The translations under genes were made by a program, and so were the position numbers. A stretch of 64,000 nt of DNA from NCBI GenBank assembly GCA_023634235.1, contig JAMKCF010000006.1, forward strand, positions 6,664,421 through 6,728,420, written 5' to 3'. Source of the DNA: Pisaster brevispinus. Lineage: Eukaryota > Echinodermata > Asteroidea > Forcipulatida > Asteriidae. Positions within the stretch are counted from its first letter, which is position 1. The number at the start of each line of letters is the position of its first letter. The notes beneath the pieces were generated by a model, which saw only the letters and a list, made by a program, of their open reading frames with translations, was not told the origin of the DNA and did not search any database. Of this stretch, positions 1 through 11,797 are shown one piece after another.

Positions 1-3000
1 CTCTCTTTCAACTGAATAGTACTGATTGCAGACTCACTGTCAAGGTTATGTACACATGGTAAATTTGCTGCATGGCTTTGTCCTTGGTGTTGACGGGAAT
101 ATTGATTCTGTGTCAATGGGGGAGAATTTGCGCTTGTTATTGTAAACGGAGAAGATCGTTGTCCGGAGAGAAGATGAGACGCCCACGAAGCTCTTTAAAT
201 GAAGTCTGTTAAGATTCTGTGTGAGATTTAAAAACATTGTCATTGTCAGTTTATTTTGGATGGGATGGCTAAATAGATTTACTGCGAGTGAGTGGAAGAG
301 AGAGAGTGCAGGAAAAAGGGAAAAGCACAAGAGTAAAGAGCAGGCCTGATGCTTGGTTCTTAGAAGGGACAGGGCATTTAAGGCGTTTTCTCCTGTGTAG
401 AGGGCGCCTCTGTGAGGAAGATGTAAACTTTTAAACGGAGGCCTCCATGAAGTATCAAGCCTGAAAGAGAATGAAAATCTCACTTGAATTTAATCAAGAC
501 ACACGTATCCTTAAAGAACATGACAAAGTGTAGGCAAGTTTTCCCGCAACTTGGATTGACGGGTTGAGTCTTAATGTCCTAATCCCACATGGGGGGCTGT
601 TGGTAAACAGTTCCGTATGGATCCGTTCTAATGTCACTACTCACTATCAAATTTGCTCTGGGTCAGCTAGCATTGAACATTAACTATGTAACCCCCAAAT
701 GCAATGCGTTTTTTGAGGTGATCTTGGCTTCAGCTGTCACTGTTTTATATCTGTACACAGTCTTTTATTCCCTCTAAGTGACTGGTGATAGTCACGTGTA
801 CCTTTTTACATCTTACAGTTTCTCACTTTCAAATTGTTTGGATCTTTATTTAAAAAGACATGGCAGTCACTCAAACTTAATACTGCGATGGTATCTTACA
901 AATATGAGAGGAATGGGAAATGAAAACAACTTTCAGCATTTTGTTGTTGTTGGGGGTGGGTTGGGTTTGGGATGGGCTAATGAGAATGCTTTCAAACTGT
1001 CGTTCTTGTTTATCAATGGTTGTTTTATAGAAGAGTTATTTGGGAATGTCAAAGCATTAGAGTGTTATCGTTATATGTATTTCTACAATAAATTTCCCTA
1101 TTGAAAAGGTTAGCAGTACATGATGACGTACATTGTATGAGGCAATAGAATGCAAACAATAACCCCCCCCCCAAAAAAAAAAGTTTCAGCAACTTCCACA
1201 TTTGGTTCCTTTATGTTCTTAGTAGTTATCCCATACGGGTAACTGCAAATAGGAATATTTTGAATCAGCATTTCCTCCTTTACACATCAAGAAATACTAT
1301 GATGATATTATTTAAACCAACAACTGGTCACGTTAAATTGTTTTATCACGCTTATTGTTTCATGGATTGGAAAATGAGTCGAAAGTGAAGGCACTACAAA
1401 AAGTTAGCAATATTTATTTCATGGAGTACTGCATATTTAGTACGTGTACATTGTAAACTGTGATTTATTAATCATGTTTTATGGTGCTTCAGTTTTCATG
1501 GCTTATACATGTAAACCATGTTTTATTATTTCAATTTTCAAGATTATATTTATGTAGCTCACCTCACCATAGAAACTACAACTTAAGAAAAACAGCAATT
1601 TGTTGTTGTTGCCTACTTCAACACATGCGTTGTTTACACAAAAATTGCTTGTAGGTTGATATTTTCGCGTGCATTATGCAGGCATGGCAGTAAAAAATGT
1701 CAAGCCTTTCTAAGGCCTGTTAGTGTTATGGGCAAGCCAAGAATTCAGTTTATTTCTTTGTGGTGGGCACCTCTATGGGGAAATTTTCATTTCTACTGAA
1801 AGTATTTCAATGGGCACCAAGACGGTGACCAGAGGCGTGGAGGCAATTGCCTCCGTCGCCCCCTTGACAAGTATCAGTACTTGCTGTCTGAAATGCTCGC
1901 ACATTGTCAGTTATGTCTGGCATCGTTTCCGATAACAATACTCAAGCGTGATGCATAAGAATGGAGTACATTATGAAGGGGAAGCAGATCATCTTTTCCA
2001 GTTCAGGTCACAATATGGTTTCATTTATTTATAGTATTTATTATGATTTTTTTTAAACATGTAGATGACCTCATAACAGTCTGATATGTACAATGCCTAA
2101 TATGATTTTTGGTTCTTCCGTAAATAAAACATGACTAACTAAAACACAATATTGAAGGATAGTCAGTTGGTACCAAGAAGCACAAAATGGTGACATTTGG
2201 AGACATCATGCTAAAGCCTTCCTCCTGCAGTGGATTGGCAATGGCTGAAAAATCTAAATAAAAAAAAAAAAAAAAAAATGTAAGAACTGCTCGTCTAGAA
2301 TGGAGGTGTCAGTGTTTATGATGCATTTATCTTCACACTGGATATTGTTATCGACGTCCAGTTACCCAATTATGTGCTTTACAGAAATGTGGCCGTGAAG
2401 AACTGCACCTTGTTTAAATGCTGTAACAACAAAACCTTTCAAACAAAAAAATTCCAGGCAGTTCTCTATTCATTATTGCCTTGAATCTCCATCTTAACAT
2501 ATAACCTTGCTTTCCAATACAACCACTTTTACACTTAAATGAATGGTCTGGTAACCTTGCTTTATTGTTAACATTCATAATGAGGCCAATCACTCCCAAC
2601 CATGTTGTGCTGTATCACCCTGGAGCTGTTTCAGGGAAACTAATTTCCTGTACATGGACAGCAATTTTCCTCATGGCCCTTGTACCCAGTCAGCCAGTAG
2701 TACTAGTACCCCCCCCCCCATAGCTTCCTGAATTGAATTTCCCTTTCCCGTTATCATGTCGAAAAAGTCTTCAGATACCTAAGTGTTCCAGTTCGAGGTT
2801 TTTTGTGTGTGTGTAGATCCCGGACGAACCTCGAGTATAAAGACAAAAGTGTTTCTGTTGTCGTCGTGCGGTAGGGCAAACCCTGCACCTTATGTTTGAT
2901 GACATTCGCGGACGCGAAACGTGAGGAGGGTTTGAGATCTGCACGCAGGGCATGGGTACGGAGTTAAAGCACAGTGACCGGGGTAAATCAATTTGTACTG

Positions 3001-3522
3001 GAGTGCATATATATGCGTCAGGTTGCGCCAGGCAATGCACGGGCCATTGTGGAACCTGGATGCAAATTGTGTATTACCAACCGACACCTATTATAATCAT
3101 TTAGAGGATGGGGGTAAGAGAGGCTCGGTTGGGAAGAGTGAATTGGGGAAGCAAGTAGGGTGTCGTGCGTAATATTTGTAGCCTGTACCACTTCATTGTA
3201 ATTTGAAGGCAGGATATATATGTACTTTTGGTAATTGTCAAAGACCAGTATCCGCGCTTAGTGTATCCCAACATACATGTATGCATTTAACAAAAAACAT
3301 GTGAAAATTTTGGCTCACTTGGTCATCGAACTTGCAAGAAAATAATGAAAGAAAAAAACTCACCCTTATCGCACAGAATTGTGTGTTTTCAGGTGCCTAG
3401 ATTAATTAGATTTTTCTCTAAAACTACATTACTTCAAAGAAATCATATATTTTTTATATTAGTATAGCCAGCGTATGACAGCTTTGGAGCCTGCAGTTAG
3501 TGAAAACTTAAGCTGTTCAACA

Positions 3523-3774
3523 GGGCCCAATTTCATGGCTCTGCTTATATACTGTAAGCAAAGAATCGGCGCTTACGGAAGCAGGGAATTCCGCGCTTAC
3601 GTCAAGGGTATATCAGGAGTTAGCAGAGAATTTTTGCTCGGCGTGCGTACTCCACGTTACTAGACATTCTTCGTTTACGCAGCTAGTGCAGAAATTCGGC
3701 GCTTGCACAGTAAGCGGAGAATGGAGATCGTAAGCGCAGAATTCGGCGGTAAGCAGAGCCATGAAAATGGGACC
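3523..3774. mobile_element. MITE of the GGGCCCAATTTCAT family, variant
   Basis: The left end is GGGCCCAATTTCATGGCTCT and the right end the inverted AGAGCCATGAAAATGGGACC. The inside has several GGCGCTTAC / GTAAGCGCAGAATTCGG words, partly inverted. About 250 bp with no coding capacity. Confidence 0.85.
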
Positions 3775-4749
3775 TGATCATACGCTGTTGATGCAATAAC
3801 TTACATCATGTACCGACAGGATACAGTGCATCAAAAGTGTTAAAATTTGATGCCTGTTCCAGGAGTAGTTAACATCTATTGCACTCTGTATAGTTTTTAA
3901 GAGTGTGTTGGCTTTAAAAATACTACCGACCTTTCCTAGAGTTCAATGTGTTTAACAGTGTTGGTATTGACACAAGTCATGTACAATTGCTGACAGGAGC
4001 AACTTTCCTTTCCAACATTTTTTGCAACATTGTATTTCCTTGACTAATTGTTCTGTGGTCGCAACCGAGACCTCTAAATGATGATGAGGATGAATTGTTC
4101 TGTAAGTTCATCCCATGTCAGTATAAGACAGCACTTTTATTTGATGGGGATGTAGGTACACGTACGCAAACAAAACTGACAATAAACGGACTAGAAGGAA
4201 TATAAAAAGAAATAAAATACAAAATGAAATTTAATGAGGCTGTTAAACCTTGTGTTCACTAAAAAAAATTTCGTGGCAGTGAAAGGAATTTACATGGTAC
4301 ATGTAAATTCGTCTTATGCCTTCGTCTTATGGCAGTAAACTCAGACCACTGCAGACTGCAAGAACTGCATTTTCATACAAAACTCTGAAGTACCACAAAT
4401 CCTTGTGCACTAATTTTTATTTTATTTTATAGAAATACAGACATTATTTGTTATAAAATAGAAGTTTGTGATGTAAGAACAATTTATTATTATTTCATTA
4501 ATTGTTATTTTTTATGACTCATGGAAGGGATTACAAACCTTACTTTGTGTAGCAAGGTTATACCTACATGTAGTCATTGAAAGAATTTACATATCGGAAC
4601 GAGAGCAGAACAATGCCTTTTTTCGTCTATTGTGTAAAAAGACGTTGTATGTAGCATGTGATAAATGTATACTTACATACATATATGTACATGTACCTAC
4701 ATCAAGGTTGTTACTGTACACTACACAGCTGAAATGTTTTCAGTATCAC

Positions 4750-4985
4750 AAGCAAGGAACAGGCGTTGCTGTTTGGGGGATCAGGTCTTTCCCTGCCTTT
4801 CACCTTTGTGGACCCCGGTTCGAATCCCACCACAGACCATAGCTCGTATTTGGGTTGAGTTTTCAGTCCTTAACTGATTGCGTGGGTTTTTCCCCATTGG
4901 AGTTTTCTTCCCACATAAAAAATTGAGCATTAGTTCTTGTTTCCTTGTTACAGTATTACCGCTAACTGTGCTGCTGGCTGTGTAT
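4750..4985 (+). mobile_element. tRNA-derived SINE, GTTTTTCCCCATT family
   Basis: A pol III B-box-like GGTTCGAATCCCACC at 4818-4832, then body words GAGTTTTCAGTCCTTAACTG and GTTTTTCCCCATTGGAGTTT / TCTTCCCACAT. Same family as 12640-12910, 17155-17310 and 58075-58262. Confidence 0.82.
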
Positions 4986-5175
4986 AAATAATTTTAAATA
5001 TGTGTTCATGTATGCTGTAGTTCGTAATGCACACCGTTGACATTCTTCAAAACTTCATGAACTTGGTGTGGTGTATTGTGTACTGTACTCAATCTGCACA
5101 TTGCGTATTGTTGAACTGAGCAGACTGAGGACAGCCCTTTACTATGTAGATAATTCCAGTTGAAAAACAATGGAC

Positions 5176-5330
5176 AATTGTAACAAATGCCGCATCCAAA
5201 TCAAGTGACTTCTGGCTATGGCTATAAGGTGGTTGGCTGTAGCCACACATGTAGTCCTACATGTAGTTTAAGAAAAGGCCTTTTCTGTGATAGCCACCAC
5301 TGAAGCCATCAATGCGGACAGGCATGACAG
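5176..5330. mobile_element. Palindromic element with ATGGCTTCTGGCTATGGC-type ends
   Basis: Left GCCGCATCCAAATCAAGTGA and CTTCTGGCTATGGCTAT; right inverted TAGCCACCACTGAAGCCATC and AATGCGGACAGGCA. Related sequence appears at 43670-43860, 45552-45742, 49970-50060 and 51950-52060. Confidence 0.68.
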
Positions 5331-6332
5331 GACCAAACATGTACAATGTTTGATGCACCCATTGAAACCTGCTGTTTGGCGCCCGGCATGAAATCAGAAT
5401 TGTGCACATCTCTAGGTAAATCTGCTTAATTTTAGCTTTTCGCTTGTATACATTCCATTGCGATACATCATACCGTTTGCTTTATTCATACTCTACTTGA
5501 AATTTTTATAGCAGAAGTCCTTGAAGTTAATATTTGTTTATGGTGCCTGCCGTTGACAACAATGACACTTTTTTTCTGGGCTCAAAATTTCCAGGAAACC
5601 TCCACAAGACCTTTTAACGATTATTTTCTCTGTGATATTTCTTTTCTGGGGCTTTAGAGGATTTGACTTGAAAAGCTTCAGCACCTACATGTGTACATGT
5701 ACTAAGTATTCAGTCCCATAAAAAGTATACTGTACGCTATATGTTGGGAAAAAAAAACCGCTAGACTGCCAGACTTGTTCAAGAGTAATATCTGAAGGTT
5801 ACTGGCCCAGTGTAAAAATGACTGGACTTGTGGCTGGTGGTCTAGCATGTCTTGTGGGTTATTTGAGCCTTGCTTTTTTGCCCATGGCATTTTTAGCAGC
5901 AGGTGGTAAAATTTTTATAAACAAGTGATATCAATGGTATAGGTCATGTCATCCAGTCCATCAGTTTGGGTCTTGAGTTACTTTGATGGTGTTAAATTTT
6001 GATTTGATAGAGTGATGAAGGCATCGGAGTCTGTGACCATAAAAGAACACATACTGAACATAGAAAATTGAATCTAAAAAACATTTTCCGTGGAACTTTG
6101 CCTTTTCACTGGACTAGGAATACTTTTTACAATATTTGCTAATCTTTTGGGTGGAGATTTATATGATAGTCGTACTGTATAGTGTACACCAATACAATAA
6201 ATACATTTATTTGCACATCATGCAAGTTAACCTGAGTTTTCCTCACCACAATTAACCACCCCCCCAAAAAAAAAGTATCAGCTAATTATCCAAAAAATAG
6301 TTTGTAGCCTTGTTCTTTTGTCCCTAGCAGGG

Positions 6333-6445
6333 CCTTTCTTGAAAGCCTCAGAGAAAGACTCTGCTTGGGTTGAATTGTCAGGCCACTAACTTTTTTGTGT
6401 GCATTAATACCATAGGTTCTTTTGGTTGGTAAGCAGTTTGCAATG
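6333..6445 (+). repeat. Dispersed repeat (GAGAAAGACTCTGCT type)
   Basis: AGAGAAAGACTCTGCT, TCAGGCCACTAACT, TACCATAGGTTCTTTTGGTT and GGTAAGCAGTTTGCAA recur in the same order at 23462-23562. Possibly a retroelement 3' end; class not determined. Confidence 0.75.
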
Positions 6446-6848
6446 TCGACATAGTGCATGCACTACACACGCGATAGGTTAGAACAGAGTGGTTTGATTC
6501 CTAGTACAGTTCTTACGAGCATCCAGCTAATTCTGTTTTCTAATTTTTTAATTTTTTTTACCAACATTAAAAAACGGTGAATAGCTTTCTACAAATTTAT
6601 TTGATTGCTAATTTGCATTTACCACGGCAGGGTATGTACATTAATTTACATTTGTCCCATTATGTACATTAGATTTCTTGAGATACTTTACATGTAGTAC
6701 ACATAAGTGGTTATGTCTGACCCCTATCGGCAGTCACCAGGGTCAGACTGTCATGGGGTATTGTGTAAACATCATCAATGATGAACATTGTGAATTACCA
6801 GATGCGCATTAGGAATGCAGATTGGTCTGCCTTAAAGGGAAAAAGTAC

Positions 6849-7022
6849 AGGCCTGGAGTTTCATCTCAGAGAGGGCAAGGCCATTTTTTATTTTGCAGAG
6901 GGTACTTCCGTTGGAAAATCGTAAAGCCTATGGGAAACTTTTGAGGAGGGAAACCAAGGCCAAGACTAGGGGCAACAGAGGCGTGGCCTCCGTGGCCTCA
7001 GTGACCTCAGTGTAATTCTAGC
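6849..7022. mobile_element. MITE-like repeat with CAGGCCTGG ends
   Basis: Starts CAGGCCTGGAGTTTCATCTC, continues AGAGAGGGCAAGGCCATTTT and GGCAACAGAGGCGTGG. Similar stretches lie at 1745-1870, 345-470, 17006-17150, 23210-23320, 33900-34045, 50370-50500 and 52935-53055, in both orientations. Confidence 0.78.
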
Positions 7023-10000
7023 CATGTAGTACACACTTGGTTTAGGAAGGGAACTAACTATTCCTAGTTTTCAATCAACACATTATCCACACAACCCGTG
7101 AAATTTCACATGTGTATGAATTGGTCATGCTTGAGTGAAAACGAACAAAATTCCCAGCAGTAGCTCTTTTGTTGTGCATGTTGGGCTTTATTTTGATTGA
7201 ACTAGTCGAAAAACACACTGAAAGTGGTGGCCATTGTGAGGTCTTCTTAATGCTATTTCATTCGCCGGTAATTCAGACGGAAAAATATCTCTGGAGAATT
7301 GGTACTGGCATGAACTTTCGAATGATTAATAAACTTTCGGTCCGTTGAAAATAATAATTGGTTTATAAAATATTACCAATCATGTAATTTTTTACTTCAA
7401 AAAAGCAGTTTGTTTAAACCAGGGATTTATTGCTTTAAAGTAAATGGGAAGCCACCATTACTGTTGATGGATTTCACTAATGGAAGGGGGGGGGTAGGAG
7501 AGACATTAGCTCAATTGAAACTGTCATCAATCAAGGTAAGATTTTAGACCACAGATGTCGGATGAAATCATACAAATGAATAGGCCTAGGCCTGTATGAA
7601 AAATGTTATTGCAAGTGACCAATTAGTCTTTCAGACAACATTTTTAGGGGATGATGTCTGTAGTATTTTGAGGGGGAGTGTACATGTGTATCGAAAAGGC
7701 TTAAATTTGTGGGTGAGAATGTACAGCTGTTTGGGGACAATGTTGTTTTTGAGATTATTTTACTGGGATGATTTTTTTTTACAATGAAGCTACATGTGTA
7801 TAAGCTAGGAAATTTGTGTGCACTGTGTTAAAGGAAATAAAGGCTTACACACATGGCTTAGGCCTGGTATTAAAAAAAATCAGTTTCTCGTCCAGGTTTA
7901 ATTATAAAAGGAAGGCGGATGTTCTTTTTGAATTTGTGTGTGTAAGTGTTCAAGATGGCATTTTTACCCCAAGTCAATGTCTTCTGTGGAACATTTATGT
8001 ATACGTCGCTAAATTTGATGTGAAATGTGATGTTTGTATTTTCTTAAACAAAATTATTTAGGCAGCTATGAAAAAAGAAAGGGGCAGGGACGAGAAACAA
8101 GTTTATTTGTAAGTCACCTTCTAGAAGAAAAAGAACAGTCCTTGGTGCATTGAATAGGCAGCTGTTGACTGTTGTGATTTAATGAATAGTTTGATGTATT
8201 GTCAGTGATTACGTCACCTGCCAATGTGCCTCACTTGTAGCCGACTACATTTACTTGCAGAGAAGGTCGAACCTTTTGTTAAAGCCATGTCGATGCTTCC
8301 CCTGTCTGATCTTCAAAACCCTGTCTGATCTTCAAAATGGCTGAAACCAAAGTAAACATATAATGATCGCGGATGTTTAAAAAAAAAACTCAATAAAAAA
8401 AAATTAAGAGAGCTGCAAATGCAAAATATGCTCTTTGCTTGTAGACAGTCAAGGTAACATCTCAAAGGCGAACAGCAATATTAAGACCTGAACTTTTATT
8501 TATAAACAGGTGCTAGCAAATTCACTTTTGAATGTTTCTTTGCAACAGTTGTTCATTTCAATAAATGGTAAGACCTTGGGGAGACTGTGGAGTGTTTGTC
8601 AATGCTCTGGTCTGGTCATTGTAACCTTTGTTACAAATAGAGTGACCTTGTACATTCCAGGGCCTTTCTGGCAGGCAAGGTGCTAGACTGGTCAGCAAAA
8701 AATCCCATCTTGAGTCATAACTTCTACATAAATTTAAGCGCTATACATGTAGAAGTTTAGCTGAACAAGTTTTGAGATGTGCTTCCTTTTTTCATATCAA
8801 AAGTTGATGAAAATCACATTTAATGCAATCTCTATAAAGTATAAGATTCAATGTTTTCTTCCATTGAGCTGTGTACAAATCGTGCCTGCTGAAAGTCAAG
8901 GCTCTGTGGCTGTGATGTCACAGGTTTCTTTTCATGTATTTTCCCATTTTGATTCTGGTTTTGTGGACAACAATCGGGTCCAGTAAACATTCTGAGCTAC
9001 AAGCGCGAGGATTTTCCCCAAAAATTTGAGACCTGCTTTATCTGAATTCAGACTTCTTTTATGTCTACCCGGTGATGGAAAGGGAGCTGTTTTAATTTTC
9101 TATAATTATAAAGCAATCCTTTTCTCTGATCGACTTCTCTAGTGCTGAGGATACAGTTCCACAGTTCCTAGAAGGTCCTTGCGATATCTATCATAATTTT
9201 AGGGGTTACCAAAAGGAGAAAAATGCCATCATTTCAACAACGCTACTTTGTGAATCGTAATTTCAGACCTGTTTGTCAGGAGTGACTCTCAGCCCTGGCT
9301 GTTCATTGTTTAGTGACTGCACATTGCACCTTTAAGTAGGTCAAACGATCCTTTGGGTTTACCATGTTTACTGTGAGAGTCAACTATTCACTGTGGCCAG
9401 GTGTCTGTCTGCTGGTATTGTTCAGCTAGACTCAACAGCCGCCTTAGAAAAATAGTGGGCAGAATGGTATAGCCCTAAACCGTGCTATAAAAGGGGAAAC
9501 ACTACTGAGGGAATTTTGAATGTGGAGAGTACATGTACCACTACACATACTGAGAAATAAGAGCATGAAAGTTGTTGACGTACTGTGTAGATTGTTACTT
9601 GCATACCTGCCAATCTGTCCCATTTTCCCCGAGAGACTGTCCCAGTTTCCAAGTTTAAGAACACCGGGATCATGGTGATTTTTTAGTAGAGGACTAGCCT
9701 ACATAACATCGAAAAAACGAACGATAAAAACGGAAACAACAGCAACAAAAACATTTGTCCGAGTCGGACACCATCTGAAAGTAGAGCTTGGTATATCATG
9801 ATGGCGCTCCTTCACAACAAGGCAGAGGTTCATAGTCAGCTGCTGCAGGTCTAAATTAGCCCCCAATTCTGGACTCTTCCAGGGGGTCTGAATGGGCAGC
9901 TCGACCCTGGACCCTGCATGGACAATTTGCTCACACCTGTGGCCCCGCTATGTGTCTGTTTCCCCAGATTTAAAATGTTGCCAGGTGTACTTGCTGTAAA

Positions 10001-10329
10001 TAGACAAAAATATACAGTTTGGTTGGGAAGGGTATAACACATTACATTGATTTCCACCCTCATGAATTAAAATATTGAAAACATTCTGAAACAACCTGTT
10101 ATATGTCATCGTTGTGGGTACCAATTAGTAATATTCAAAAAAGTTTACTGTAATGGGTTCATGGTTGTACAGTGTACACTTTTCACCTTTTGTGTGAAAA
10201 ATGCACAAACAATGTACATAAACAAGACAGATTAAACGTCAGGTGTGTGCTTTTAAAATGGATTTTCTTCAGTTGTCTCAAAGTTGTCCACGTTGTAAGT
10301 TTCTTTAGATATCAAGTTATAAACCACAA

Positions 10330-10405
10330 GAGAAACTGACTGGGTAAACTTGGTAGAGCGCCGGCACGTAAATCCGGAGGTCGCAGGTTCAAGTCCCACT
10401 ATAGT
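10330..10405 (+). mobile_element. tRNA-like SINE head
   Basis: TTGGTAGAGCGCCGGCACGT and GGTCGCAGGTTCAAGTCCC give A-box-like and B-box sequences. Closely matches the reverse-strand copy at 35655-35730. The anticodon arm has a mispair and an odd loop, so not a working tRNA. Confidence 0.72.
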
Positions 10406-11125
10406 AAATATTTCTTTCATCATGAAACATACCATTGCTCTATGAACGTTTGTGCAAAGCAAACTGTTGAGAAAATCCCCCGGTGCTGTATTTATATGTA
10501 ACACGATCAGATGCAGAGCTCATCAAACCTAATAACTAGTTACTGGCGTCTATATGACTCCTTGTCTCAGTGTCAAATCTAGTCTTGTATTCTCATTAGA
10601 CAGTCACTAGGTAGACATTTGATGCTGGCTCGGCACAGTGACATTGTCCATGAGTGTTGTCTCTGCAAATGAAGATGTGCAGCTAACATGTGCAGACCTG
10701 AATCTTCAGTGGATATTTTGTGGAGTACTGTCAATCTGAGGGGATGGAAAGATGAAGATGAAAGTGTAGAAGGGCCAATAAACCAAGTTCGGTGCTTCAT
10801 CTTTATTGAATCTCAAATTCCAATAATTTGGGTTTTGGGCCACATGTTTGTTTACATGTACTTGGGATTCACTTTAAATGCCTTGTCACAGTTGATTACG
10901 AATGGAGTACATGTGTGATGTAGCGCATGACCAACTCTCGAAAGACAGTACAAAGTAGAATAACATACATATGATTTACGCAAGTCTTCAATCCCAAAAT
11001 ATCATGAGTGATTACATACGATAAGATTTGAAATTTTGAGTATCAAAAGACAGAGAGACCCACCAAATTTAAAACAAATTATAATGCTTATTTCTGAAGA
11101 TACATCTCAAGAAAGGCAAAAATAT

Positions 11126-11369
11126 GGCCCAATTTTATGGCTCTGCTTACCGTCGGCAAAGTATCAGGGCTTATACGGAAGCAGGAATTCTGCACTTATG
11201 TTAAGCAGGTTTCACAGGTTAGCAGGGATTTTTTGCTTGTGCACCTGCATTCTCCTCATTACTAGTCAGTCTTTGCTTACACAGCATGTGCAGAAATTTG
11301 GCGCTTGTTGAAGAATGGTGATTGCAAGCGCAGAATTCGGCGGTAAGCAGAGCCATGATACTGGGCCCT
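11126..11369. mobile_element. MITE of the GGGCCCAATTTCAT family, variant
   Basis: Same variant as at 3523: the left end reads GGCCCAATTTTATGGCTCTG, and the right end is the inverted CAGAGCCATGATACTGGGCC. It sits about 300 bp before Caspr exon a. Confidence 0.83.
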
Positions 11370-11674
11370 GTTGGGTACTAACCCTTACTCCATAGGCCCA
11401 GTTGCCCACAGGTGACCTCGATCCTCCAATATCCTCCAATATCCTCCTCTCCTTTGTCACTTCATACCAACGTGTTTGGACTTGGATTAGATTGGAATGC
11501 CTGAGCCAGTGAATCAGTTGGGCCTACAGCCCTCAGTCCTTTAAGAATCCTTCATTTCGGCAAAAATTGTAGGATTTCGGAGGGTAAGGTTTTTAATGTA
11601 AGCCTTCAGTTGTATTTCAAGTGTCATATTTTGAGACCTACATTACTTTTGTTTTCTTCTTTTTGTTTTGTCAG

Positions 11675-11797
11675 ATCCGAACTGCCGGCTACCCCTAGGT
11701 ATGGAATCGGGAGCCATTCTTGATGGTCAGATTTCCGCGACGACATGGGCTCACGTTCTGGAAGGCCCAAGGTACGCCAGACTACATAACAGAGACG
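11675..11797 (+). CDS. CNTNAP: Caspr exon a: start of discoidin (F5/8C) domain
   Basis: The acceptor follows a T-rich tract ending TTTTGTCAG and the donor is GTAAGT. Reading from the second base of a codon gives (D)PNCRLPLGMESGAILDGQ, the usual N-terminus of a discoidin domain, including its first conserved cysteine. The upstream exon must end in phase 1 with a single G. The exon ends in phase 1. Confidence 0.9.

Larger units (their letters stand above)
1..11674. other. Non-coding stretch left of the first Caspr exon (probably intron and upstream DNA)
   Basis: I found no open frame here with domain character or good splice context, and no signal-peptide exon ending in phase 1 as exon a requires. 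The contents are AT-rich DNA, MITE and SINE relics (listed separately), homopolymer runs (a C-then-A run near 1164, an A run near 2262) and a 19-bp direct repeat at 8303-8338. A short CpG-richer patch at about 2790-3080 contains a small inverted repeat (TTCGAGGTT / AACCTCGAG). Confidence 0.6.

Noticed and set aside
46..483. 145-codon minus-strand frame
   Set aside because: No domain or splice context. It overlaps a dispersed CAGGCCTGG-type repeat (345-470).
778..1104. Possible signal-peptide exon of Caspr in the 5' stretch
   Set aside because: The open frames before 11675 lack a convincing signal peptide followed by a phase-1 donor; the first exon is probably outside the window.
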